Shown here in pieces: positions 47,358-58,606 of a stretch of DNA of 64,000 nucleotides; position 1 is the stretch's first letter; the number at the start of each line of letters is the position of its first letter. Source of the DNA: Cylindrodendrum hubeiense (taxonomy: Eukaryota > Ascomycota > Sordariomycetes > Hypocreales > Nectriaceae); NCBI GenBank assembly GCA_014621425.1, contig JAANBB010000080.1, positions 59,331-123,330 of the forward strand. Reading direction: 5' to 3'. The translations under genes were made by a program, and so were the position numbers. The notes below the pieces were generated by a model, which was not told where the DNA came from, did no database searches, and worked only from the letters and a program-made list of their open reading frames with translations.

Positions 47358-47711
47358 GAAGATACTCTGTTAGAGCAATCGAGGCATATATGGAGTAAAT
47401 GTACATAGATCATTCCCATTTTCATAAGTACGAAATAGCAATTACACTTTGACCACAAATACAAAGCTGCAGATCCTTCAAACATGAAGCATACACAACT
47501 ATCCTTTAAGCCTCTCTAACCATCGTTTCTTAAGTGATGTGAAAGTTATAGGTTTGCGATTGTAGAAGTCTTGGAACGAAAAGTCCAAAATCGGCATTCG
47601 AACCTGGAGGAATTCCCAGAATGTCTGAAAAGACACTCGAAGATTCTGCACATAAGAAATGTATGTTGCCTAGCAAACCTTGAGCAAGTAGCATGTGGTC
47701 ATGGTGAACGC
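47358..47711. other. Intergenic between convergent BVMO-2 and TF-2
   Basis: 354 bp of 3' regions; nothing else seen. Confidence 0.45.
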
Positions 47712-49879
47712 TCAATTTTTCACACATGGACTACGATGAAAAATTAGTGCCAGTCGACTTTTGTTCATGATGCACTCGCCTACCTTTACTTGCTCCATTG
47801 ACCCAACGCTGTTTCTCTCTATTTGTACTACTCCTTCGGAAGACAGGAAATTGTCTTTTTGGAGAATAGCAGCCTCGGCAATATCATGGAATTTTGAACA
47901 CCCCGTTAGAATTTCCTTGACCTCACATCCCTCAGTCACCTGCAATCGCTCCAAAAATTGAACGAATTCGGCGATCAATTCAGAGTCAAGCTGAGCATTG
48001 GAGTCAGCTGGGTTCACTAGCACCTCAGCAAGCAGGGTGATTGATGCAGCAAGCGGATAGCACATTATTCGCCTTGATATGTCAGTCAAGGTTCGGTACT
48101 AGGGAGGAGGAATGTATTACCAAATGCAGGTAAATGGATGAGATTCCATTGGTCGCAGCAGGAGAATCGTTTCTCGAGCTGCAGCTGCACCCATTCCTGA
48201 CGGTGAGAGAGAGCTTGGGATATCGATAGCGCCAGCCTGTGAGGTGCTCAGGGCATGGCTACTTTTGAGACGCTTCTCAGCAACTCCAATTTTCGCGACA
48301 CAGTTGTAGTACGCGAAGTGTAACAGAATGACTAGTAATTCCAGCTCTGTTGATGGGCTCGTTTCAACAGACGGTTGAAATTCCAATGGCAAACTTGTTC
48401 TCCATGCTTCCAACTCGTTGTGAAGTGCCCTAACAACGCCAGAAATCTTTGAGGCATCCTGTTGAAGAGCAGCTTCGGAAAATAGGTTTCTCTGGATTTT
48501 GGATTGGATGACAGCGAGTTTTGCTCCGTATCTGGTCGTGTTTATCTGCTTCCTCGTCCCGGGTACGTATACATTCCCAAGTTCTTCTGATGATATCTCA
48601 CTTGGGAGTGGTAAACAGACATCATGGCGGTCGATCGAGGGAGACAATCCAGACTTCATGGCCTCACTAGCATCTAGGATGTAGATGTTCCAGAACGTCC
48701 GCAAATATTCATCCCTCTGAGAAGGCTCGAGGGTATCGTGTAATGTTTTCCGGTTCAACCCAATTATTTGTGATAGTCGAGCAGCTGTAGAAAGTAATTG
48801 CGATGCGGTTCGCATGTCTGCGCTTCCTTGAAGAAACATAACCATGAATAGTAGCCCTTGACAACCCAGGATATCATTTCCTCTTATGATTAATTCGGGG
48901 AAAATTGAGAAGGCGTTCTTAAAGAAAGCCCATGCGAGAGACGCGCAGGCTTCAAATTCGCTGTTGGTCAACTTCCATTGCATCATCATCGCAAGATATG
49001 AATTCACGACAACCCACCGACCTGGGCTCTCAGCAGCGTCTTCCATACCAGACTCATACTGCTGTCTGACGAGCTTTAGCATTGATGTTTGTGTAAACAA
49101 TGGATACACCTGGTTGATATCTTCAATAACAATTGCGATCAAATGGGTTGCTTCTGTGTCTGGGACAAGCTGGGTGAACATGGACTTTTTGAAGCTTGTG
49201 TTGTTGACGTTCTTTTTCAAATCGCTCATAACCTCGACTAGCGTTGTGGTTCTAGAGAGGAAAGCCTGCAGCGTGAGAGATGAGATACTTTGGGCAAGAC
49301 CCCCTATCTGCACTACAGCCGGCTCAAGGCTACTGTTTTGTGGCTTAGGATCAGATATCGAGGCCTCTATCTCGTGCTGAGAGACAGTGGATTCGTCATC
49401 CGGTACGTCTGGTGTATCTAGGTGTACTGTTGGGAGTGAGAACTCCTGCAACAAATTCCGGGTTAAGATCATACCAGGAGAACTAGCGGGGAGCTTCTCG
49501 GTCCCGGAAGGCTGATCGCTGGATTGTAGTGATGACTCTAGTCTCTGAAGTCTGCTCTCTAGTCTTCGGATGTAGTCTTTACTACAAATGGGCATCAGTC
49601 TGCGCTCCACTCAGCCCGAGGTTCTCCACACTTACGTCCTTCCTGGGCCTCGAGTTTTCCGAGCGCTGTATTGGCATGACACCTTTCGATTCACGCACGA
49701 CGAACAAATGGGCTTGTCGCCATCGCAACGAATCTTTCGCTTTTGGCAAGGGAGGCATGCCTTCTGCTGTTAGTTTTCAAACCTCGTTGATAGCATTCGC
49801 TCCACTGGAGATGGTACGATTTAGGCGATTCGCTTACATTTGAAATGCGTTCGTTAACGCAACCCGTTTCTTTCGGCAT
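47712..49879 (-). CDS. Zn2Cys6 transcription factor, candidate regulator of the catabolic block (TF-2)
   Basis: The predicted protein has 664 residues from four exons: 49879-49838, 49766-49636, 49581-48121 and 48072-47712 (1995 nt in frame). The zinc cluster lies at about residues 17-43, CLPCQKRKIRCDGDKPICSSC followed by VNRKVSC. Its spacing is C-x2-C-x6-C-x6-C-x2-C-x6-C, with an intron just after it. A leucine-rich coiled coil (DYIRRLESRLQRLESSL) suits dimer formation. The regulatory domain has VYPLFTQTSML, QGLLFMVMFLQGSADMRTASQLLSTAARLSQIIGLNRK and FWNIYILDASEAMKSGLSPSIDRHDV. Being inside the block, between BVMO-2 and the NmrA-like gene, it is the natural candidate pathway regulator, and a dimer could read inverted CGG triplets. 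No direct evidence links it to any promoter. Confidence 0.92.
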
Positions 49880-50228
49880 CTCACGAAAAAGGCTGTGAAA
49901 TGTTGAATGGATAGTTCAACTAAGGCAGGTTGTACCACAAAGTCTCGCCACTGTTCATAGCATTCCAGTTCTTATATCTAGTGCAATCCGAGGTGACTAA
50001 TCAGGGGTTCTGAGTTTAGCTAACTTGAGCTGTTATCGATAATGATTGGTGCGTCTTCTGAAAGTGCACTGGCCACCTGGTTGCGGATACAAATTGCATC
50101 CGCATTCGTCACACTTGCCGCATGGCTTCGCCTTTCTTGTAAACATGACAAAAGCTACGGACGCAAAATTCCCAAGACCGATGACACAAGACCGTCTAGT
50201 CCTCAGCCCCCAATCCCGGAATCATCCG
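49880..50228. other. Intergenic, promoter of TF-2
   Basis: About 350 bases between the TF-2 start and the 3' end of the NmrA-like gene. No CGGNCCG was seen, so there is no sign of self-regulation by that motif. Confidence 0.4.
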
Positions 50229-51189
50229 TCAGTTCCCAAGCTTGGCAACGACTTTCGCCTCCAAGTCTTCGTCGTCAAGCAACCCAATGCCAAGAAACTC
50301 ATTGTCAACACGCTTGTACGCCGCGTCAAATGCCCCTCCAAGGAAAGCAGACTTGAGCTGCGCTATCGTATTGGGAAAATCAATCCCCGACTCTTGGATA
50401 GCTTTGGTCGACCTCTGAAGCTCAGTTTTGGCGTCGACTGCAGTTTCGTTCCACTCCACTCCCTTCGGTGAGTGCTTCTTTACCAGAGCCATGAATTTTG
50501 CCTGGGTCAGTACAGTGTCATGGATGTACAGCACACGATTTGCAGTGTCTGCCTCCTTCTTCAACGCCCCAGCAACCGCCTTGCCAATGCTTGCCAAGCT
50601 AGTGGTGCTGAAAGGGTGGACGCCCTTGTCATAAATCGTGGTGGAGTGGTTGTCAAAGTCGACAAGCAAGGGTGACGCGAAGATGAGGTCGAAGAAGACC
50701 CCGGTGGCGAAGATTGTATACTCCAATTTGCCGGATTCCGCTTGCTGTTTCAGGTAGTCCTGGATTTCCACGTGTGCGGCATATACAGCAAGATCTCTTG
50801 CTTTGGGATCTGTGGAAATTGCTCCCCAGTCACATGGAACATAGCGCTTTACGCCAGCTTGAATGCATGCATCGATGACCGACTTTTGGTCACCAGTAGC
50901 GTGTCCAGCGACGGTAGAGATAGCAGCATCGTGGCCCCGCAGGGCGTTCGTAAGGCTGTCGATGGAAGAGTAGTCCACTTCGACAACTTCAGCGCCGGTG
51001 GGAACTCCTTGGATCGACTCTCGACTGCGAGTGAAGACAGTTACCGCAAAGCCTCCATCAATGAGCTGTTCAAGGATTGCCGATCCGAGGAACCCTTTCT
51101 ACATTGTGGATGAGAATCAGTCCAAGACCATCGGTAGTATTGTGGGTTTAACTCACTCCAATGAGGGCGACTTTGTGAATTGTGGTCAT
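50229..51189 (-). CDS. NmrA-like / isoflavone-reductase-like NAD(P)-binding protein
   Basis: The predicted protein has 300 residues from two exons, 51189-51157 and 51098-50229 (903 nt in frame). The N-terminus MTTIHKVALIG-KGFLGSAIL carries a GxxGxxG cofactor loop split by the intron. VTVFTRS follows, where the Arg favours NADPH. YVPCDWGAIS, TIFATGVFFD and LYIHDTVLTQAKFMAL are typical of the fungal isoflavone-reductase/NmrA branch, which includes both reductases and redox sensors. No lysine in the classical SDR position is obvious, as usual for this family. It is the right border of the catabolic block and could reduce an intermediate. Because the family is also abundant elsewhere, membership in the pathway is only suggested by position. 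Confidence 0.88.
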
Positions 51190-52931
51190 CTTATCGATTT
51201 TTTGTTGGGTTCTTGTGCTGGTTTCTTGCGCTGAGGGGAGTGATGTCTGGGACTTTCTCTATCAACGAAGAAAAAGCGAGGAATTCACCATTTATATATC
51301 TTCTGTGACCTTGGCGATCACCATGAATTTCCCCACTCGCGGTTTACATCATCAATAGCGGAAGCTTTTTCGTCCGCAATCCCCTGCTTGGTAAATAACA
51401 AAAAGGCGGGTGCAAATTACATCCGCCCCCCCTGACCGTGCTCGGGACAACAACGTAATATTCCGAGACCCGAAAGCTCCGATTCTAGTAAAGACTAAAA
51501 TCAACATGGAGTCTTCACTATGCCTCTTTATCGTACGGTGGACGGCTTGGTCTTGAAATCCGGAGTTAACGGGAACCCCCAATGTCCGGGGACTTGATAC
51601 TTAAGGGTTCATTCATTCAACTCACTCGTCTGATTTCGTCACATCCCATATCTACTTTATACATAAACCTACCAAACATGTCCTGAATTGTCCCATACGA
51701 TCAGGAGCACGGGAATGTATATGAGCCGACAATGGTTGAGAAAACGAAAGCTAAAATAGCTACACTTGCTGCATGCGCTTCACGATTTGAGATAAAACAC
51801 TGTAGTATAGTTGAATCACTGCAGTTAGCTTTATTGATTGATTCGACTTTGTTCATGAGTACTGCTGTGGTTGACTTTTGTGTCATGTGCCAGGGCCTGG
51901 GTTTCAGTAAGTCCACACGGAACCCAAAACTGAACCCGATACACAGCAGCCATGTATATATTCAGATGATAGGCTTTAACTGACATGAGTCCTTATTCTC
52001 GATTGATCGAACCATCAATATCATGTGATACTGACACATGAGAATCATCCAAGCACCACATCTACCTGAAGTATTCCGAGCAAATCTGAAATTTTCCGCC
52101 GGCATAATTTTCGTAAGATTCAAGAGTAAGGCTCAAAACGGTCATAAATTTAAAGGGTACTGGCATCCCACCAAGGCGACTGGGCTGGCAGCACAGCCTC
52201 ATGCAGAGCGACACAGCTTGTGACTAAATACCGCCCTGATTGACCGCGATTACAATGCCAAGCGCCTTTCATGCTGCGCCACTTCCAGCCTAACCAAGGC
52301 AATCCCATAGTCGTAGTTTAACAAGAGGCTAACATGGAAACGACGTAAATTGTTCAAACTCCCCGGAGCTAAAGCGCCCTGAAGCACTGACCACTTCTGC
52401 CCTTTTGTGGTTGAGTATTCTCAGAAGCACATCATCATCCGTGAAGAAGCCTGTTCGAATAATTCAAGCACAGCACGAATGCGTTAGGTGAGATTACTGG
52501 TACGGACATCTGCAATTTTTGAGCTGTAGCAGGTGGGGTTGTGGGATGAGGCTGTGTGTGAATCCGATAAACATCTTCATTCGCTGAGGCAACTGATTTG
52601 TACTTCACTCCCACAGGTACTGCCTGCTTCACACCCCGCGGCCTCATAAGCCCCCTCGCCGAGGCGGAGCATGCACGAAGCCCACACCTCGTGGCTGTTC
52701 AAGGCTACATCGGCTTCGATTTGCCGTCCTTGACTTGCCCTCTAGTGGCTATATTGGCCCAGGGGGGCGACGCTTCCCAAACCACTTGATCGGTTTCTGT
52801 TGCACTGTATTATAAGATGGCTGTCTACCCCGCTTTCTTCCGCAGTCAGTTCCTCACATTCCTTTCTATGCTCCATTTCATTGAAAAGGCCATTTCCACA
52901 TCGATCGCCTGCTATTATATCCACCTCTAGC
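51190..52931. other. Intergenic, 1.7 kb
   Basis: No gene recognised. It contains the promoter of the NmrA-like gene on the left and a short upstream region of NLR-2 on the right. Confidence 0.45.
51291..51299 (-). promoter_or_regulatory. TATA-like box of the NmrA-like gene
   Basis: GATATATAAA on the minus strand lies about 100 bases before the ATG at 51189, a usual core-promoter distance. Confidence 0.4.
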
Positions 52932-55264
52932 ATGGCAGACCCACTATCTGTCGCAGGAAGCGTGGTTGGAATCATTTCGCTTGGCATCCAAGTAACACAA
53001 TCCCTAGTCGATTACTATACAGCCATAAAGAACCAGGAATCTTTTATCGCCGACACGACCAAAAGATTAGAACGACTTCTGGAGGTGTTTCAGCTTTTAC
53101 GTGCCCATATCGACGGACGCAAATTTCGGACTGAGGAATGCAAGTTGCTTTCAAGTATTTTATCTTCAGTTGAGCATTGCGAGGAGTACATCACAGAACT
53201 TCAAGATGAGGTTGATAAGTTCAAGACAAAGTCTAACTCTGGCATCCAAGCCGCCGCAAGGGCTACGACCCGTCGTATTGCCTACCCCTTCCGGCAGAGT
53301 ACGCTGCAAAAGCTTGATGAGGGTATCGATGGAATACTGTCCCACCTATCTCTAGCGCAGCAGTTGTTACACCAAACAGACATTGGCAATGTCCAAGAAG
53401 ATGTTGAGGATGTCAAGGCCTTGCTCAGTCTGGTTAGAGCTAGTCAGATCTCGTCAGAAATTCACGAATGGCTCAAAGCTCCCGACTCTTCCACCGATTT
53501 GAATGCGGCCTACGCAAAGAGACATTCCGGCACAGGGCTTTGGTTCGTCAAAGGGCATTCTTTCGCTACTTGGCTGAGAACCCCGAATTCCTTTCTATGG
53601 CTTAGTGGCTTTGCTGGATGCGGTAAATCAGTATTGAGTTCCACGGCCATTCAGTATGCATATCGACACAAGAGATCCAATCCACAAGTCGGCATCGCAT
53701 ACTTCTTCTTCACCTTCAACAATGAAGGTAAACAAGATACCTCTGCTATGCTCCGGGCTTTGGTTTTGCAGTTAGCAGGCCAGCTCAACAACCATACGCT
53801 TCTCTCAAAGCTGCATGACAGCTCGCGCAACGTCACGCCACCGAACCATTCCCTAATCGGCTGTCTTCGTCAACTCGTACGTGGATTCAATGACGTGTAT
53901 ATTACCTTGGACGCCTTGGATGAAAGCCCGAGGGAGAATCACCGCGAGGCAATGCTTCAAGCCTTGTCGGATATGCGCGCGTGGTCAGAACCCGGGCTAC
54001 ATCTCCTTGTCACAAGCCGGGATGAGATCGATATTCGGGATGAGCTGGGTGCATTGCCAAACGAAGAGATCATCATGAAGAACAATGCTATCGATAAAGA
54101 CATTTCTTGTTTCATCTCTCAGCATCTCCGGCAGAATCGGCGACTAGGGAAATGGGGAAAATATCATAAACGGATAGAAACTGTGCTTGCCGAACGTGCT
54201 GGGGGAGTGTAGGTTTCAGATATTCTACCCCCTCATCAAGACTAGCTGACCCTTTACATGGTAGTTTTCGATGGGTTGAGTGCCAATTTAAAGCATTAGC
54301 CGGTTGTCCCAGAAGCGAGGACCTACTCGATAAGCTTCTTTACTCCTTACCCGAAACCCTCGATGAAACATATCGACGAATGCTCGCCGCTATACCATCA
54401 GCCTCTAAGGATTATGCTCGGCAGATGCTGACTTTGCTCTGTTGCACAAGAAGACCATTGACGGTAGCAGAGCTCATTGACGGAATCTCTGTGGAATTAG
54501 GAGAGACTCCGAAATTCAATCCCAAGCGTAGGCTTGAGGATATAAATGCGATTCAAGAAGTCTGTCCAGGGTTTACCGAATTAAATATAGATCCTGACAC
54601 TGGTGAAGCGACCATAAGCATCGCCCACTTCTCCGTCCAGGAATATCTAGAATCTGACCGAATACAGAATTACGAGGATGTCAAAGGGTTCTGTGTGAGA
54701 AAAGAAAGCGCCCACACACAGATAGCTTGCATTTGCTTGGCATTCTTACTGGAACCTGAACTGGCGATATCGACAGACCAGTACCCACTGACACGCTATG
54801 CTGCACAACACTGGCCGGGCCATTTTAAGGATGGAGGCGATAATGAACGTGTCGAGATCATGATCCTCCAGCTGTTTCAAGATACCAAGCATTCGTTTGA
54901 GACTTGGGTACAAACCTGGAACGTTGATCACTATGCGGGAGAAAAGCCTCGTGGGAGAACTCCAACACCGTTCTACTACGCCTCGTACCTTGGACTTTAT
55001 TCCGTTTTATGGAAGTTTCTCAACGGAAAGGTTCCAGGACATACCCCAAATTGGGACACATCAAATCTTGCTGCTCTACTCAATACGCAAGGTGGACAGT
55101 ATGCAACCGCACTCCAGGCAGCATCAGCAAGAGGCCATAAGGAAATCGTCAAGCTTCTCCTTGAGAAAGGGGCTGATATCCACGCACAAGATGGACAGAA
55201 TGGAAAGGTAGCATCAGCACGAGGCGACAAATTGCGCCGTCACTGCTCAAGGAGGGACCAATGA
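52932..55264 (+). CDS. NLR-2: fungal STAND protein, HeLo-like N-domain + NACHT + truncated ankyrin end
   Basis: The predicted protein has 758 residues from two exons, 52932-54208 and 54265-55264. The N-terminus MADPLSVAGSVVGIISLGIQ starts a helical N-domain of the kind found on fungal STAND proteins (HeLo-like/SesB-like relatives), often a signalling or membrane-active module. The NACHT follows with Walker A GFAGCGKS at about residue 230 and Walker B VYITLDALDES. A winged-helix-like region (RRPLTVAELIDGISVELGE, IAHFSVQEYLES) leads to ankyrin-type sequence (TPFYYASYLGL, ALQAASARGHKEIVKLLLEKGADI). Only one full repeat is present. Directly after, a second repeat is recognisable (ASARGDK) but loses frame and stops at 55262-55264, with repeat-like coding continuing in another frame to about 55370. 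The ankyrin end is therefore truncated or decaying. Confidence 0.85.
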
Positions 55265-55375
55265 TGGAAGCGGCGCACCCACATGGGTACGGCTGCTCCG
55301 TTCTATGGAACTCAAGTCAAGCTGAGATTATAGAAGCATTTACGGAAAGCAGTCTGGCAAGGCTACAAGAGAGTT
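55201..55375 (+). pseudogene. Decayed ankyrin repeat(s) at the end of NLR-2
   Basis: After the last intact repeat, GCATCAGCACGAGGCGACA matches the start of the preceding repeat (GCATCAGCAAGAGGCCATA). The following LLKEG signature is in a different frame and ends at a TGA near 55375. This is the trace of at least one further repeat, with a small indel. Confidence 0.6.
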
Positions 55376-55987
55376 GATGGTAATGACGATACTGCCCTCC
55401 CAAACAAAAACATCCCAGGAACCCCGAAAGTTGAAACCATAGGCTAAATCATCAGCTATACTATGCTGGTCTTCTGATGCAAAAAGCCATACATACGATG
55501 CATTACATTACCTCGAGCTAATGCTAGTTGTTGTTCGAAGTTTCATACCCAGAACATAATAAATTCCCCGTGGCCCTTACACTCCTTCGAGAGCAGAGGT
55601 AGAAAAGAATAACAGGATATTGTAATATACTAGAGAACAAAGAGCAGCCAACGCCGTCAAAATACCAGAGGGCTCCGCGAAGCCTTCCCGGCCTCATCGA
55701 AAACAGTAACACTCTCCTAAACCTCAGCAAGGGGCACATATCACGAAATGATATAGAGCAGCATGTTGTTGATCAGGTAATCGATGGGCAAGGCACTGCT
55801 CCTGCTTGGGCCGGACCCTTGGCACATCTTAACATATCGGAGAATTTATCCACAGAATTCCTGTGGACATTACTGTTCTCTAAATAAATAGAGGCCAAGA
55901 GGGATGCGAAAACGGCGAGTAATACTGCTTAATATATACAAATGCCAGTGGTCTCTATCCATCTCATAATTTACACTCATGTTACAT
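55376..55987. other. Intergenic between NLR-2 and the phosphatase gene
   Basis: No gene seen; 3' regions of convergent genes. Confidence 0.45.
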
Positions 55988-56601
55988 CTAATCATCCAGA
56001 CCATGACAATTCTCCGAGTTCTCGGCTGTAATCTCGGTGTACGGATATGGGTCCGTCCAGATAATATCATAACGGTCACTGTCATAGTTATCCACATCAT
56101 CGGCGCCCAGTTCCTCGACAATGTTGTTGAGGCGCTTGTGTTCCCAGCTTGAAGCAATGGTCAGCGGACGGCAAATCGACTCGAAGACTTGTACGTACCA
56201 AATAAGAATGTTTCCACTTCCCGAATAGTCATTGACGACATCAGCAACACACTCGCTGTCGTCCCGGTCGCAAGATGTGTCCACCGTAAGGCCAAGATCA
56301 GTAGCAAGGGGCAAGACGGTATCGTAAGGGCGGATTCTCGACCCATCTAGTCTCGTTAGGCACAGCACCATAAACACGAGTCAAATTCTTTACCAGACTT
56401 GTATGCCTGAGCCATGATGTACTCAATATTGTAAGAAGAGCTTGCGCCGAACACGCTGCGAAGACACTGCGCTCGCTGCACTCCTTCGGCGCTCAGTCCA
56501 GTAACATCATCGTCGTCGGGCTTCTCACCGTGACGAATCAAATAGACAGTTGGTGAGCAAGCCGCGGCAGCAGCAAACAACAAAAGAGCGGCGGGTTTCA
56601 T
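55988..56601 (-). CDS. Small secreted histidine-phosphatase-superfamily protein
   Basis: The predicted protein has 188 residues from two exons, 56601-56394 and 56346-55988 (567 nt in frame). It begins with a signal peptide-like MKPAALLLFAAAAACSPT, directly followed by VYLIRHGEKPDDDD, whose RHG carries the phosphate-accepting histidine. DVTGLSAEGVQRAQCL is the usual next helix, and the second half includes NILIWYVQV. In this superfamily a second histidine normally lies in a GH motif of that region (for example VVVSHG). Here I see IWYVQV instead, so the second catalytic His is apparently missing. The length is also short. It may be a weak or inactive secreted member. There is no pathway link to the neighbours. 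Confidence 0.8.
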
Positions 56602-58606
56602 TTTTGCAGAATATCAAGTGTTGAATATCCGACAAGGGTATCTTGTCATTCACCCCAGGTTATTGATCTGGGTCGGGTAGTTTTATAAACAATCAACACT
56701 GCACGATTATCTTGAGAATCGGATGCGACGGCACGGGACGGGAAGATCAGGGACGTCGATCTCTCAATCCTTGAGGTTAGAAGGACATGTTTAGTCGACA
56801 ACGCGCTCAAACGCCTTAGCCTCGGTGCACTGCGCTTACGCACGTGCAATGTTCATGCAAGATGACTTGCTCGAAGATATCCACAAAATCACATCAATCC
56901 ATATTCAGACACCGAGACTTCTATACGTGGAATCAACATGGTCAGGCTGGGTGGCACATCTAGCCTGAACATCACAATCGTGGGGGCAAGATCAGCCGTT
57001 TCCCCATATTATCAGGATTCCGACCTATGTACGTTCCGAAGCGGTGTAGGCGTCGGGATACGACGTCGTTTCCTATCCAATCCCAGTACTGATTTAATAA
57101 CTATCACCTTTAGGTTACCGAGCCAAACCATTGAGGCAGGTCGAGGAATAAAACACCCATGCACGTCATAGCCAATTAGGGTATCATCAATTCTACCCCA
57201 CAGAATCGCGAATTAATAGTTCAAGCCCGGGGTCAGCATCAGTCCCCTCTTCTCAATATTTTCTCTGATCGGTATTAATACAAGTCCTATTCACTAAAAC
57301 GTGTTTAAATTTCGGATAGGCTTGATGATAACGATCTCACCAAAAGTGCGCTTGTGAATGCCTCAAAAGACCCAAGATGAGGCCCATCGAAGACTAAGGC
57401 TGCCAGATACGTCGCAAGGTATAAATTGTGTATAAATATCTATAAGGAGAATAAATCGACAAAATGAATATCATTAAAGCCTTGTTAATCATAATAAGGG
57501 TAGTTTACTTCATCTATTATTTATACGAGACAATACAATTTGTGATGGCTAGAATGTGTAATGTTTCTTCTGCATGCAAATAGCAATTGGTGTGCGTGCA
57601 AATGGCGATGCTCTTTCTGAACGGGTATTTTAGCTCAATCAATATCCAATATTATATTGAATGTTGTCAAGACGCACGTTGATTGAGCGAAAGCCGTTGC
57701 TCCCAGCTAGTAGACTGAATGGCGAATCGGATGGAGAACAGGCTTGTTGGTCAGATCAGCGCTGGGAGCCAATGATGCGTACCGGCTTTCATTCCGCTTC
57801 CACCAAACGCTCCGACCTGCCGACGTCCAGGCGCCTCACAATACCAGGATTCCCAGCGCGCCGGAGCTTTCCCTGCGACAGTAGCCTCTTTGGCGCGGTG
57901 GTGGTGGGCCTTAATAATGCTGACTCGACAGTGGACTGCCAAAAACGTCACTGCCGAGAAAGTGGAGGGCCACCAACAACGCAGGCCGGCGTCCGCCAAG
58001 CCAGGGCGGCCGACTGGGTGGGAACAGCAAAACACGAGCTAGGAGAAACCTTAGGGGTTAAGCATGATTGCATCGACACTTGATCATGGATCTCCGAGTC
58101 GGGGGCGGTGGGAAGATAATGAATCGGCGGAGGAACGAGGATCCAGGGACCTCGCTGGAGGCAGGGTCCTGCGTCACCTAGCCGTTGGCGGCGATGGTGG
58201 CTCCGATTAGGCTGGTGAAAGTGGGTTGCAGGGCTGGAAAGGCGCGTCTCAAGTTATCTAGATGTGGTATGGATTGGCCACAGATGGTGATTAATGGGGA
58301 TTTTCTCGCTTACTCGTATAACATAAGGAAGCGCATCGGTTTGTAATGGCCCAGTCAGCCGCCAGCGCCAGCGTAGCTCAGTAGCTGGAGCTCGGGGCCG
58401 CGAGCTAAGGCATGTGGAGATGCAAAACCACAATAGCCATCCCGTTCAGACCGACGTCCTCCGAGACCTCAAATGCCGGCCTCTCCCCCTCCTCGCCAAG
58501 TTCGCCAAGTTTGCGCTTGCACCTTTCTCCCAGTCGGCCAAGCCAATTGCTGAGTGTGCGCTTCCACCAGAGATCTCCGTCCCGCGCGGCCAAGACCATC
58601 GCCAAG
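56602..58606. other. Intergenic, 2 kb
   Basis: No supported gene; 57661-58083 is open in one frame but without a domain or splice pattern. 57440-57540 is AT-rich. 58400-58600 is C/T-rich and probably the leader of the LtrA-like gene. Confidence 0.45.

Noticed and set aside
27873..51189. Reading the block as a secondary-metabolite biosynthetic cluster
   Set aside because: There is no PKS, NRPS, terpene synthase, prenyltransferase or efflux pump. The ligase, acyl-CoA dehydrogenase and PTS1 signals fit degradation better.
57661..58083. 140-residue frame
   Set aside because: Its composition is arginine/proline-rich without any motif; it is probably chance.
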